Shown in pieces: positions 34,949 to 43,565 of a stretch of 64,000 nucleotides of DNA. Below the pieces are notes generated by a model. It was not told the origin of the DNA, searched no databases, and saw only the letters and a program-made list of their open reading frames with translations. Numbering within the stretch: position 1 is the stretch's first letter; every line of letters starts with the position of its first letter. A program made the position numbers and the translations under genes. The DNA comes from Desulfosarcina sp. BuS5 (GTDB lineage Bacteria; Desulfobacterota; Desulfobacteria; Desulfobacterales; BuS5), in contig NZ_CP087952.1 in assembly GCF_028752835.1 (NCBI RefSeq), forward strand, positions 2,089,041 through 2,153,040, given 5' to 3'.

Positions 34949-36621
34949 TATAGATCCCCTGAAAAAGGTGATTGGCGATAGCCCCAGGGGTCCCATGTCA
35001 GGCCCCTTGATGTTCTTATAGTTCCCATTATCTCTTCCACGGTAGCTTTGGCTTCAACGGCTTCTATTATATAAGGCATAAAATTATGATTATCTCCAAT
35101 TATTACGCCCTCCCGTAGTTTTTTTATGGTCGCTTCCAGCTTTTTATGATCCCTGTTGGCCTTCATCCTGTTAACTCTTGCAACCTGCCTATGCTCCGCG
35201 TCAGGAGGTATCTCAAGCAGACCTCCGGGCAGCAGGGTATCCTCCTCTGGCGGAATAGCCATATAATTTTGACCGACAATCAGGCGTTCCCCATCTTCTA
35301 TTTCCTGGTGATAACGCTGATTACCTTCGTCAATCATCTGCTGGACCCAACCTGTTTTCAAGGCTTTAATAAAGCCCCCCATTTTTTCAATTTTTTTCAT
35401 TATTCCGGCAGCCTTATCTTCAATCTCATCTGTCAAATGCTCTACATAATAAGAGCCGCCCAGCGGATCGACCACCGTTGCTGCTCCAGTTTCATGGGCT
35501 ACAATGCCTTGAATCGACAAGGCATTTCTTTGAGCATCCTCAGTGGGAAGACAGACCGGTTCAACAAAGGTGGTGGTAAAAACCGACTGTGCGCCGGAGA
35601 GTACCGCCGCAAGTGTTTCAAATGATGTCCGAGCAATATTATTTAAGGGCTGCTGCGGAATAAGAGAGTGTCCCGCACATTGAACTGCAAATTTAAACTG
35701 CATCGAAGCCGGCTTTTTGGCACTGTATTTGTCGCGTATCATGAAAGCCCACATCCTGCGCATGGCCCTGAATTTGGCGACCTCTTCGAAAATATCGATA
35801 CCGGCAGAACAGTAAAAGGACATTCTGGCAGCCACATTATCGATTTTCATTCCCCTTTCAAGACAGGTTTCAATAAAAAGGGCGGCGATCATCAACCCAA
35901 AAGCGATTTCCTGGGGAGCATCAAGGCCGTACTCTCTCATGTTATAGCATGATGAAACATAAGCTGCGTGCCAGACAGGCATTGTTTCATAACAGTACTC
36001 AACCAAATCGCCCCATATCTTTACACCAAGATCAGGCGGATTGGCAACATCAGAATAACATACATGGCTCATGATCGGATCATTACTGATCGTGCCTCTC
36101 AATTTTGAGATATCCAACCCTCGTCTTTTTGCCACCCCAAGATACTGGGCCAAAATTACAGGGCTGACAACCGAGGCGCAAAGCAACGTAACACTGACAT
36201 CCTCGAGAGGTATTCCCTCAAATAGATCCTCCATATCCTCAATCGAAACAAGGGGGACGCCGCTAACGCCCACTTCCCCCTTTGCCAGGGGATGATCCGA
36301 ATCAAGCCCGTGCATGGTCGGCTGATCACGAAACACCATTAAACCGGTATTCCCGTGCTCGATTAAATATTTCATCTGTTTGTTTGTATCTTCAGAGGTT
36401 CCGAATCCCCACGGCTGGCGCCTGGTCCAGAGCTTGCCGCGGTACATGTTCTGATGAATTCCACGGGTATAAGGGAAGTCACCGGGATTACCGATTTTAT
36501 TCTTATACCCGGCCGGCTTTGAGTCTTTAGGCGTATAAACTTCTTTAAGATCAATGCCTGACCATGTCTTTGTCCTTCTTATCTTCTCCCTGTATCCTGA
36601 TTCTGCGTGTTTTTTTTTCAT
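34948..36621 (-). CDS. Acyl-CoA mutase large subunit, atypical active site
   Basis: 557-aa TIM-barrel subunit of an adenosylcobalamin acyl-CoA mutase. FPYTRGIHQNMY (49-60) and SDHPLAKGEVGVSG match the family. By alignment from memory with methylmalonyl-CoA mutase, Tyr89 (RQYAGF) becomes Pro70 (RQPWGF), Arg207 becomes Tyr189 (SHVCYSDV), and His244 (GYHMQEAG) becomes Asn227 (CYNMREYG); these are the specificity and catalytic residues. AFDLPT is FRDQPT (97-102). The enzyme is therefore unlikely to act on methylmalonyl-CoA. A role on branched or alkylsuccinyl-type CoA esters is speculation. No mutase chaperone GTPase (MeaB) gene is adjacent. Confidence 0.85.
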   Translation of the reverse strand: MKKKHAESGYREKIRRTKTWSGIDLKEVYTPKDSKPAGYKNKIGNPGDFPYTRGIHQNMYRGKLWTRRQPWGFGTSEDTNKQMKYLIEHGNTGLMVFRDQPTMHGLDSDHPLAKGEVGVSGVPLVSIEDMEDLFEGIPLEDVSVTLLCASVVSPVILAQYLGVAKRRGLDISKLRGTISNDPIMSHVCYSDVANPPDLGVKIWGDLVEYCYETMPVWHAAYVSSCYNMREYGLDAPQEIAFGLMIAALFIETCLERGMKIDNVAARMSFYCSAGIDIFEEVAKFRAMRRMWAFMIRDKYSAKKPASMQFKFAVQCAGHSLIPQQPLNNIARTSFETLAAVLSGAQSVFTTTFVEPVCLPTEDAQRNALSIQGIVAHETGAATVVDPLGGSYYVEHLTDEIEDKAAGIMKKIEKMGGFIKALKTGWVQQMIDEGNQRYHQEIEDGERLIVGQNYMAIPPEEDTLLPGGLLEIPPDAEHRQVARVNRMKANRDHKKLEATIKKLREGVIIGDNHNFMPYIIEAVEAKATVEEIMGTIRTSRGLTWDPWGYRQSPFSGDL

Positions 36622-36905
36622 AATCTAATTCCTGTTTAATAAATGGAAGAGAATAATCCAGTCTATTCTCAACTCCTATACCTGACTTTATTTATTAGTA
36701 CAACAATATTGTCGACATTAGCAATATAAAGTTTGGACAATTGTTTAAGGTGTGTAAGCGGTAAATTAAAAATGCCATAAAACTGTCGGATTAAAAGGCA
36801 GAGGGATAGGGAGAGGGGTCAGGTCTACTTTTGACCCTTATTAATTTCTTATTAATTTTGAGCAAGGGTCAAACGTAAACTTGACCCCATTTCTTCTATT
36901 TCGAG
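36622..36905. repeat. Intergenic region with GGGTCA-type palindromic element
   Basis: The core, 36814-36889, has GGGGTCAGGTCTACTTTTGACCC and, after an AT-rich loop, GGGTCAAACGTAAACTTGACCCC-like complement. The same GGGTCA unit occurs at 22102 and 44870. It may be a REP/RAYT-type repeat. No gene is seen. Confidence 0.4.
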
Positions 36906-37487
36906 CTATGGTTCAATCTTCGTTCCCAGCACTTGCAGGAATTTGGCGAGCCAATCAGGATGAGCAGGCCATGCCGGTGCGGTGACCAACTTGTCGTCCA
37001 CGTGAGCCTTGTCCACTGGAATATCTACATACTTGCCGCCCGCGCGAGTTACATCCGGCCCCACCGCCGGATAAGCGGAGCAGGCTTTGCCTTCAATGAC
37101 TCCGGCTGCGGCCAGAACCTGTGCGCCGTGGCAGATGGATGCAATGGGCTTGTTTGCTTGCGAAAAGTGCCGCACCATCTTCAGCACGGCCTCGTTAAGT
37201 CGAATGTATTCCGGTGCACGCCCACCGGGGATAACCAGCGCATCGTATTCTTCAGCCTTAACCTCTGCAAAAGTAGCATTCAGAGCAAAGTTGTGACCGG
37301 GCTTTTCGCTGTAGGTCTGATCTCCCTCGAAATCGTGTACTGCGGTGCGCACATTCTCGCCTGCCTTCTTGTCGGGGCAAACCGCATGGACGGTATGACC
37401 CACCATCAAAAGTGCCTGGAAGGGTACCATTGCCTCGTAGTCTTCCACGTAGTCGCCGACGAGCATCAAAATTTTCTTTGCACTCAT
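36906..37487 (-). CDS. DJ-1/PfpI family protein
   Basis: About 193 aa from ATG 37487, with AAAGGAG eight bases upstream. The nucleophile elbow [10 protein letters not shown] has Cys119 and His120, and Glu18 (VEDYEA) is the typical acidic partner of class I glutamine-amidotransferase-like PfpI/YhbO. Expected role: glyoxalase, deglycase or protease-like stress protection; the precise activity is not readable from sequence. It follows vapC with 29 bases between them but probably has its own promoter. Confidence 0.88.
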   Translation of the reverse strand: MSAKKILMLVGDYVEDYEAMVPFQALLMVGHTVHAVCPDKKAGENVRTAVHDFEGDQTYSEKPGHNFALNATFAEVKAEEYDALVIPGGRAPEYIRLNEAVLKMVRHFSQANKPIASICHGAQVLAAAGVIEGKACSAYPAVGPDVTRAGGKYVDIPVDKAHVDDKLVTAPAWPAHPDWLAKFLQVLGTKIEP

Positions 37488-37516
37488 AGTGAACTCCTTT
37501 CTGTAAAAATTTGACA

Positions 37517-37939
37517 TTAATCAGCCAACATAATAGAAACATTGCTTCGCTTTGCGGCTGATATTAAACGATTATCCAAGGTAGCAATTGGAATACCTTT
37601 TTTCATTGCAAGATCAAGATATGATGCATCATAAGATGAAAGGTTATGTTCTCGTGCCAACGCAAATATTTCTTTGGTCATTCTTTCCGGTGGTTCCTGA
37701 TCTACTGATATGGGCAGTTCAGATAGGAGAGCAACAAATCGTATACTGGCAGCCTCGCTGAGGCGGTCTTTACGTTCAGCTACCAATAGAACATTGCCAA
37801 CTTCTAACGGCCAAATGGACGGTGCTATTGCTGTAAAATGTTCCAAACTATCCAAAACAAAGTCTGCATACTGGCTGACCTCATCCTTAAAACACCAAGT
37901 CATCACAACTGAAGTGTCAATAACAAAACTTTTATTCAT
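37517..37939 (-). CDS. vapC: VapC-type PIN ribonuclease toxin
   Basis: 140 aa. Conserved acidic residues of the PIN active site are visible: Asp8 in FVIDTSV, the Glu in PLEVGN, Asp in [11 protein letters not shown], and the last in LATLDNRLI-type sequence. Cuts tRNA or rRNA when not bound by VapB. It starts immediately at the vapB stop, so translation is coupled. Together with vapB it makes an intact toxin-antitoxin locus. Confidence 0.88.
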   Translation of the reverse strand: MNKSFVIDTSVVMTWCFKDEVSQYADFVLDSLEHFTAIAPSIWPLEVGNVLLVAERKDRLSEAASIRFVALLSELPISVDQEPPERMTKEIFALAREHNLSSYDASYLDLAMKKGIPIATLDNRLISAAKRSNVSIMLAD

Positions 37940-38179
37940 CTATCGTCTTCCTTCTTCGATCATTTTTTGTAAGCATAAGCCATTAAGACGATTTTGATTA
38001 CGGAAGTTGCGCAATGCAGAAATAATTTTTTTAGGTTCAGCCTTACGCTGAGATTCTGGAGGATGCAATACTGCTACCGGCACCCCGTGTTTTGTGATAG
38101 TAATTCGTTCTCCCTGGCTTACCCGCTCAAGTAATTTCGGAAGATGTGTTTTAGCCTCATATGCACCAACTGTTTTCAT
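37940..38179 (-). CDS. vapB: VapB/Phd-type antitoxin
   Basis: 79 aa. The N-terminal half MKTVGAYEAKTHLPKLLERV and ITITKHGVPVAVL is the Phd/YefM DNA-binding fold. The C-terminal part wraps the toxin. A GGAGGGG site precedes ATG 38179. It neutralises VapC and represses its own promoter through the palindrome just upstream. Confidence 0.88.
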   Translation of the reverse strand: MKTVGAYEAKTHLPKLLERVSQGERITITKHGVPVAVLHPPESQRKAEPKKIISALRNFRNQNRLNGLCLQKMIEEGRR

Positions 38180-38199
38180 TTTTCCACCCCTCCAACTAG

Positions 38200-38217
38200 T
38201 TTTAGACCAGTCTAAAA
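38200..38217. promoter_or_regulatory. Probable VapB operator
   Basis: TTTTAGACCAGTCTAAAA is a perfect 8-2-8 palindrome, 20 bases upstream of the vapB start, where the VapBC complex is expected to repress. Confidence 0.55.
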
Positions 38218-38233
38218 TAGATATGCCGCGATG

Positions 38234-38416
38234 TCAAGCCGTAAAGTACTGATAAAACCCTCGCAGTTTACTGCAAAGAATCTCATACAGCTCAATCATT
38301 GGCCTGTGACGGTTATCATTACACCATATCCATTGGTTCTGCAATCTTGCTCCGTCCAGCTTCAGACTTCCGTTACCGGGTTTACCTGTGAACTTAGCTA
38401 AGGGTATATCAATCAA
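38234..38416 (-). other. Short open frame of unclear status
   Basis: 60 codons with a plausible protein-like pattern (NQWIWCNDNRHRPMIELYEI and LRGFYQYF). There is no ATG or ribosome binding site, only TTG at 38416. It may be a C-terminal scrap of a lost gene or a small unrecognised protein. Its 5' end abuts the stop of the gene at 38427 in another frame. Confidence 0.2.
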
Positions 38417-38426
38417 GTCTTTGGCA

Positions 38427-38978
38427 CTAATCTCCCAGCAGGATTTTAAGCGGGATCAGGCTGTCAGTATCGCCGGTCTTTTTCAGTACGCCCATGATTG
38501 ATCGGAAACACTCCCGGATGATGGCTGTTTTAGAATTGGGAGAGGACATTTGTGCATCGATGGATTTTAAATCGGCCATCAACTCAGACAAAGAATCAAA
38601 ATCCAATCTTTTTTCACCCATGTTGTTTTTTAAATCCGCGGTAATTTTTTCCACGGCCTGACAGGCGGCTTCATTCAAAACCGGGGTATTCCCGAGCACG
38701 AGTCCGGAATCGCCCTTGCTGGTGATCGAGGCTCCTAATTGTTGCGCTTCGGCCACGCCGTCAGCAGTAATTCCTATGCCGCCGCTAAGGGTCTTAATTT
38801 CAGCAAGTCCGGTAGCGAAAAGATTTTCGGCCGTCATGGTGGATGCTTCTCGATCCAGCCCCAGCGTCTCACCGATATCGAACCAGGAAACCGTGACTGA
38901 CGGATCTCCCTGGGTTTGAAGATAGAGTTCGACAAGAAACAGGGGCGACTTTTCTGTGACATCATCCAAAGTAAACAT
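38427..38978 (-). CDS. Hypothetical protein, 183 aa
   Basis: AAAGGTG precedes ATG 38978. The N-terminal half has a winged-helix-like pattern (VSWFDIGETLGLDREASTMT then ATGLAEIKTLSGGIGITADG), typical of small regulators of the MarR-like or archaeal wHTH sort. The C-terminal half is helical (LNEAACQAVEKITADLKN) and ends in a short hydrophobic helix (SLIPLKILLG). No catalytic motif. Family unknown. It may be a regulator, but with no target visible. Confidence 0.5.
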   Translation of the reverse strand: MFTLDDVTEKSPLFLVELYLQTQGDPSVTVSWFDIGETLGLDREASTMTAENLFATGLAEIKTLSGGIGITADGVAEAQQLGASITSKGDSGLVLGNTPVLNEAACQAVEKITADLKNNMGEKRLDFDSLSELMADLKSIDAQMSSPNSKTAIIRECFRSIMGVLKKTGDTDSLIPLKILLGD

Positions 38979-39141
38979 TAAATTTACACCTTTCAGTTTA
39001 AATGGTCGATAAAATTTGCCTGTGGATCAGGAACAATGAAATTATCGTCCGGATTCATTTATTAAATTAATCGTAATAGTTATTGGTGTTCAAACCTTGA
39101 TTATTGACTTAATAAGACGGTATTTCCGCTTGTAAAACCGG

Positions 39142-39453
39142 TTAAACAAACCAGACGCCAGTAGTTAATTGACAATCTAATGAATCCAAGAGCATATGAA
39201 TTACCAACCCAATGCCGACATAGCGTGACTTTGGGATAAAACAAAGTGACACATATAGCGCTATGGGCAAAAAACCATGCAAAGGATGGAAACCTATACT
39301 ACAGCGCCCCGGATCATACACAGGATTTGCCATGAGATGGTCGATGTCAACGAGCATTGTGGATATCATGACCAAATAAACGAATTTCCAATCTCGCCGG
39401 AAGAACAAACCAACTACAATTGCCGGAATGATAAAATGTAACGATATATGCAT
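39142..39453 (-). CDS. DUF6122-type membrane protein
   Basis: 103 aa with four hydrophobic segments. The family hallmarks STMLVDIDHLMANPVYDPGR and FHPLHGFLPIA are intact; the Asp/His-rich loop between helices resembles membrane metal-dependent hydrolases of the YdjM/DUF457 type. Function is unknown. It stands alone, 164 bases after the 183-aa gene. Confidence 0.75.
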   Translation of the reverse strand: MHISLHFIIPAIVVGLFFRRDWKFVYLVMISTMLVDIDHLMANPVYDPGRCSIGFHPLHGFLPIALYVSLCFIPKSRYVGIGLVIHMLLDSLDCQLTTGVWFV

Positions 39454-39796
39454 AATCTACTCCTTATCATTATCTTACCATTTGCATCAGGGAGCACTTG
39501 GGGCGTCCATTTGTAATTCAGTAATTATTCAATCATTTGAAGATTGTTAGTAAATCCAATTACTTTTATCATGATTATTGCCAATTTGCATGTCAAATAT
39601 CACGCAGCCAAGACCTTTCTGTTCAACCATATCTCCTGCAAAATAGATATAGCAAATAAAATCTAATAGTTGTATTTTATGGATGGACGGGTGACGGAGG
39701 GATGTTCTTTGATATGTTGAACAATTTATAGCATAAGGTAGACTGTTGTAAAATAAGTAATCAATCTATCAAGGAACGTCCTCTGCGGCGCAACTT
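39454..39796. other. AT-rich intergenic region
   Basis: About 340 bases with no credible gene, RNA or strong palindrome. Confidence 0.5.
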
Positions 39797-40288
39797 TTAT
39801 GTGATTTCGATAAATTTTACATCAATATCCAACCCGTTTATATAAATAAGAGCAACCGAGGCACTGGTTTTGGCGGGGGGATAAGTGGCACTGCCGGGAT
39901 TCAAGAAGAGAACATTGTTTTGCATTTCCGCAGAGGGGAGATGTGTGTGACCATAAATTACGACATTAAAGATACCCGCCGGAGCAAGATCGAGCTTTTC
40001 AAGATTATGCAGAATATATATTGATATTTCTCCGACTTCTATAGTTTCCGCGGCCTTCAAATTTTGAGCCCATTCACCAAAATCAACATTCCCTTTAACC
40101 GCGGTAACAGGCGATATCTTACGTAATTTTTTCAACACATCCTCTTTATCTATATCGCCGGCATGAATGATAAGATCGGTTTCTTTAAAAATTTCAGATA
40201 CCAAAGGGGAAAGTGTGCCGTGAGTATCTGAAATAACACCTATTTCAAAGGTATGATCTTTAGAGGTTGGCGAATCGTCCCCGTTCAT
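39797..40288 (-). CDS. YfcE/MJ0936-type phosphodiesterase
   Basis: 163-aa metallophosphoesterase. The two-metal motifs are in order: GVISDTHG (D-x-H), HAGDID, VKGNVDFG, HNLE and YGHTHLP. Known members hydrolyse cyclic nucleotides or phosphodiesters. It begins on the last base of minE (TGATG), so it is coupled to the min operon; no functional link is established. The substrate is not predictable. Confidence 0.85.
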   Translation of the reverse strand: MNGDDSPTSKDHTFEIGVISDTHGTLSPLVSEIFKETDLIIHAGDIDKEDVLKKLRKISPVTAVKGNVDFGEWAQNLKAAETIEVGEISIYILHNLEKLDLAPAGIFNVVIYGHTHLPSAEMQNNVLFLNPGSATYPPAKTSASVALIYINGLDIDVKFIEIT

Positions 40289-40560
40289 CAGGAGGTCCTC
40301 TTCTCTTTGGCAGACAAAATTGGTGTATTAAACGTAAGCGCAGATAAATCTCTTGATTTGTTAATATTCAACTGCAAAGCATCTTTATCAATTTCAAAAT
40401 ATCGGGATATGACTTCAACTATATCGTGCTGTAAATTTTTTAAAATTTCATCTGAAATTTCAAGTTTATCGTATATGAGAGCAAATTTAAGCCTATTTTT
40501 TGCGGTTGCACTACTGTTTTTTTTCTTTCCAAACAGTTTTTTAACTATTCCATCAAGCAT
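40288..40560 (-). CDS. minE: Cell division topological factor MinE
   Basis: About 90 aa from ATG 40560 (MLDGIVKKLFGKK), the amphipathic membrane helix that begins MinE proteins. The anti-MinCD region (TAKNRLKFALIYDKLEISDE) and dimerisation domain follow. It releases MinD from the membrane by stimulating its ATPase, giving pole-to-pole oscillation. Part of the minCDE operon, 13 bases after minD. Confidence 0.9.
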   Translation of the reverse strand: MLDGIVKKLFGKKKNSSATAKNRLKFALIYDKLEISDEILKNLQHDIVEVISRYFEIDKDALQLNINKSRDLSALTFNTPILSAKEKRTS

Positions 40561-40573
40561 TTTAACTCCCAAT

Positions 40574-41371
40574 TTATTTAAAACCTAATTTGTTGCCGAT
40601 TTTTTTCCAGAGACTACTGCCGTTTTGCGGCACTTGAATCGGAAGATCTACATGACCGTCAAGTCGCATTGCAATGCGCCTGAACGCCTGGCCCGCTTTG
40701 GAATCATCAATCATAACAAGGGGCTTGCCTAAATTAGATGCAACAATGACATTATCGTCAACTTCTACCAGCCCGATAAGGTCTATCGACAGTACATCAG
40801 TAACATCTTCATGGCTTAACATATCTCCCTTGGCCGTCATCGCAGGATTAATTCTGTTGACAATAAGTTGTGGAGTGATCGAGCGTGCGTAAAGGAGACC
40901 GATGATCCTGTCCGCGTCACGAACTGATGAAACTTCAGGGGTACATATAACCAGTGCTTCATCAGCAGCGGCAACAGCATTTTCAAAACCACGTTCAATC
41001 CCGGCCGGACAGTCCATTAAAACTATATCGAATTCTTTCTTGAGTCTTTTTCCAAGGCTGACCATATCTTCAGGTTTAAGAACATCCTTATTATCACTTT
41101 GGGAAGCTGGAATAAGAAACAAGTTATTAATCCTTCTATCTTTAATAGCAGCCTGGCTAAGCTTACATTTACCTTGAACAACATCTACTATGTTAAATAC
41201 AATCCGGTTTTCCAGACCCATTACTACGTCAAGATTTCTGAGCCCTATATCCATGTCTACCACGGCTACCCGTTTTCCTACCATGGCCAGAGCCGCTCCT
41301 ATTGAGGAGGTTGCTGTTGTTTTACCGACTCCACCCTTACCAGAAGTTATGACAAAAATTTTTCCTTCCAC
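40574..41371 (-). CDS. minD: Septum-site ATPase MinD
   Basis: 265 aa. The deviant Walker A GKGGVGKTT (residues 11-19), switch I GLRNLDVVMG and Walker B IVLMDCPAGI are complete. The C-terminal amphipathic helix SLWKKIGNKLGFK anchors it to the membrane. Recruits MinC and is regulated by MinE. Flanked by minC (45 bases upstream) and minE. Confidence 0.95.
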   Translation of the reverse strand: MEGKIFVITSGKGGVGKTTATSSIGAALAMVGKRVAVVDMDIGLRNLDVVMGLENRIVFNIVDVVQGKCKLSQAAIKDRRINNLFLIPASQSDNKDVLKPEDMVSLGKRLKKEFDIVLMDCPAGIERGFENAVAAADEALVICTPEVSSVRDADRIIGLLYARSITPQLIVNRINPAMTAKGDMLSHEDVTDVLSIDLIGLVEVDDNVIVASNLGKPLVMIDDSKAGQAFRRIAMRLDGHVDLPIQVPQNGSSLWKKIGNKLGFK

Positions 41372-41416
41372 TGTATCCCTCTTTAAATAAATTTTAATTT
41401 ATTTTTGGGTAACCCC

Positions 41417-42109
41417 TTACCGTTTGTCGGGCCAGGGCATGTTTCCGAAAGGATTAGCTTTAAGATAATCCTCGACTACTATCGTATTGTTTTTCACATG
41501 GGCAAATTCGGCTATTTTTAATTTGGAAGGCCCTGTGCCAGTACCCACAAAACCACCTATCTGGATCAGTGATGGACAAAAATCAAGGGCAAAGACGATA
41601 GCATCTTCCTTGTCAGGTTGCCCGGCAAACGCTGTTCCACGCAGCGAGCCCATAATGAGTATATCACCGCCGGCAATGATCTCCGCGCCGGGGTTGACAT
41701 CCCCCATAATGATAAGATGTCTCCTGGTACTCACTTTTTGGCCGGAGCGTATACGACCGGCCAGCATTAATACATCGCTGCGATAATGCTCCCAGGAATG
41801 GTTTATATCATGCTGTCTTATCCGCTCTTCAGGAGCAGATCGTTTTGGAGAAAGCCCGGAAACCGAACCTACGTCAAAGGTGTTTTTCAGGTATTTCCCG
41901 AGAGTACTTATCAGTTCTTTATGGGTTCCATTCTCTCCCGGATCGATGACGACCTTGGCATTGATCGCCAAATGCCCTAAATTTTTAAAAATTTTTCCTA
42001 TATCATTTTTCAACAGCTCAATTGATTGTGTTGGATCAATTGTTACCCTCAGGCCGTCGCCAACACCTTTTAACTTAACCGGCATAGTTTCGTTTGTGGT
42101 ATAGTTCAT
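41417..42109 (-). CDS. minC: Septum-site inhibitor MinC
   Basis: About 230 aa from ATG 42109. The N-terminal SpoA-like domain (residues 1-105) binds FtsZ. The C-terminal beta-helix holds RSGQKVSTRRHLIIMGDVNP and GGDILIMGSLRGTAFAG, the typical MinD-binding repeats. First gene of minCDE. No dicB-like partner seen. Confidence 0.92.
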   Translation of the reverse strand: MNYTTNETMPVKLKGVGDGLRVTIDPTQSIELLKNDIGKIFKNLGHLAINAKVVIDPGENGTHKELISTLGKYLKNTFDVGSVSGLSPKRSAPEERIRQHDINHSWEHYRSDVLMLAGRIRSGQKVSTRRHLIIMGDVNPGAEIIAGGDILIMGSLRGTAFAGQPDKEDAIVFALDFCPSLIQIGGFVGTGTGPSKLKIAEFAHVKNNTIVVEDYLKANPFGNMPWPDKR

Positions 42110-42281
42110 CAAGAAAAAAATCCTTTTTTCCCCAAGCAGATTTCAAAACGCCCTCCTTTTGTTTAATCCATGTTAACCGTTGCAAAGCTGGCTATGACTG
42201 TAGCATCTTGAAATTAATTATCTGAAAATTTATAATAAAATAGTATTTATTTAAAGCACATAATGTTTATTCCGTCAAATT

Positions 42282-43109
42282 CTATTCATTGGGAGGGTTC
42301 TTTACTTCAAACTCTACTTGTTTCAATATTGTGCCATCCTCCAACGAAATTTCTACCTTCCATAAACCGGCCTTGGTCTCATTAGTAAGTGTTATTTTGC
42401 TCCAGGTTCTCATTCTGATATATTTAATCTTTAATGGGACCGTATATTTTTTCTCACCATTAAGGTAATATGTATGGTAAATAGTTGTTGGGAAAGATTC
42501 CGCCCATATTTCAGTCCATACAAAGGCAAACCTGTCATGTTTAATATAAAATATTTTTTTTGGACCTTGGGGGTTTCTATTTTTTATATCACTGCAAACA
42601 GAACATCCGGATATCCGCAATAAAGAATTCCCTGTTTTTATGTTTACTTTAATATCTTCTATTATAGTGCCTGAATTACTGGCTACTGTTTTATTGTCCG
42701 CCGGTTTTTTTTGTACGGCGGTTACAACAGGTAAAATATTTTTTTCGGCGGCAAGATCAAAGCCTGTTTCTTGTTGAAAAGTAACATTGTCAGATTTCGT
42801 ATCGATTTTTTGCTCAAAATTAACCTGACGCGTAACATTATCGGCATTTGCTGAAAACCTATTTTTTTTCAAAACATCTTGGTTATCGGCATTGGATGTA
42901 ACTTTAAAATTTTCCTGGATAATGGAATTTTGAACGATACCGTTTTTTTTTACAGCGGCATATAATGATAAAATTATTATTATCGATATTGAAGTAAAAA
43001 AAAATATCTTGTGAGTCGTTTTTCTTCCTGACGCTATATTTTTTTTTCTTATTTTATCTATTTTTTTTAACAGTTCACGATCACGTTTATCAATTTCTTC
43101 TTTTTTCAT
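42282..43109 (-). CDS. DUF2914 membrane-anchored protein
   Basis: About 275 aa. A short basic cytoplasmic start, one membrane helix (IFFFTSISIIIILSLYAAV, residues about 36-54), then a low-complexity linker. The C-terminal ~100 residues form the DUF2914 domain (FAFVWTEIW, IYHTYYLNGEKKY, RTWSKITLTNET). The domain is periplasmic or extracytoplasmic and probably binds something, but its role is unknown. Start ATG 43109 is preferred over the upstream frame. Separated from minC by about 170 bases. Confidence 0.7.
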   Translation of the reverse strand: MKKEEIDKRDRELLKKIDKIRKKNIASGRKTTHKIFFFTSISIIIILSLYAAVKKNGIVQNSIIQENFKVTSNADNQDVLKKNRFSANADNVTRQVNFEQKIDTKSDNVTFQQETGFDLAAEKNILPVVTAVQKKPADNKTVASNSGTIIEDIKVNIKTGNSLLRISGCSVCSDIKNRNPQGPKKIFYIKHDRFAFVWTEIWAESFPTTIYHTYYLNGEKKYTVPLKIKYIRMRTWSKITLTNETKAGLWKVEISLEDGTILKQVEFEVKNPPNE

Positions 43110-43156
43110 TATTGCCACGCTTGCTATTAGGGGTCGCACAAAAATAAGTTAGCAAT

Positions 43157-43486
43157 TTTAAGTGTTGAGGCGCCTGGCTGGCAAGACGCGAAAGTGTAGG
43201 AATATCAAGATATTTCGGCATCCTTCAAATTTAGTTTACACTTTAGTCAAAAACCCTGTAGGGGTTAGACATACCAGCCCAGGGCAGCGCCCTGGGCTGG
43301 TATGTAACACCCTTTCAGGGCTAAAATGCTTACTCCATCAAATTTATTATAATTCAGTAAATAGTTAATAAAATCAAATATCATTTTCGAAAAGTGTAAA
43401 CTACTTTTGGCCTTTCATGAAGGATGTCGATATTTCTACGCTTTCGTCACGCAGCCAGGCAGGATGCATCGACGCTTAAAATGTGA
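43157..43486. repeat. Three nested palindromes
   Basis: The outermost arms, about 50 bases (43157-43206 and 43430-43486), share GCCTGGCTG and a CGAAAG-TGTAG-AATATC stretch. A middle pair is TAGTTTACACTTT with AAAGTGTAAACTA (about 43232 and 43392). The core CATACCAGCCCAGGGC-AGC and its 16-base complement (43270-43304) is a near-perfect hairpin. The region is non-coding. Confidence 0.65.
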
Positions 43487-43565
43487 AATTATTTTTACGC
43501 GAGCCCTTATACCCCGAAAGGCCATAGATTGGATTATATGGGGAGGTCCTTTCCTATTCACTTGT

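Noticed and set aside
34948-36621. Simple methylmalonyl-CoA mutase annotation
   Set aside because: The pocket residues that define this activity are changed, and the subunits are split.
43157-43486. CRISPR array
   Set aside because: The repeats are inverted, not direct, and not evenly spaced. No cas gene is in the window.
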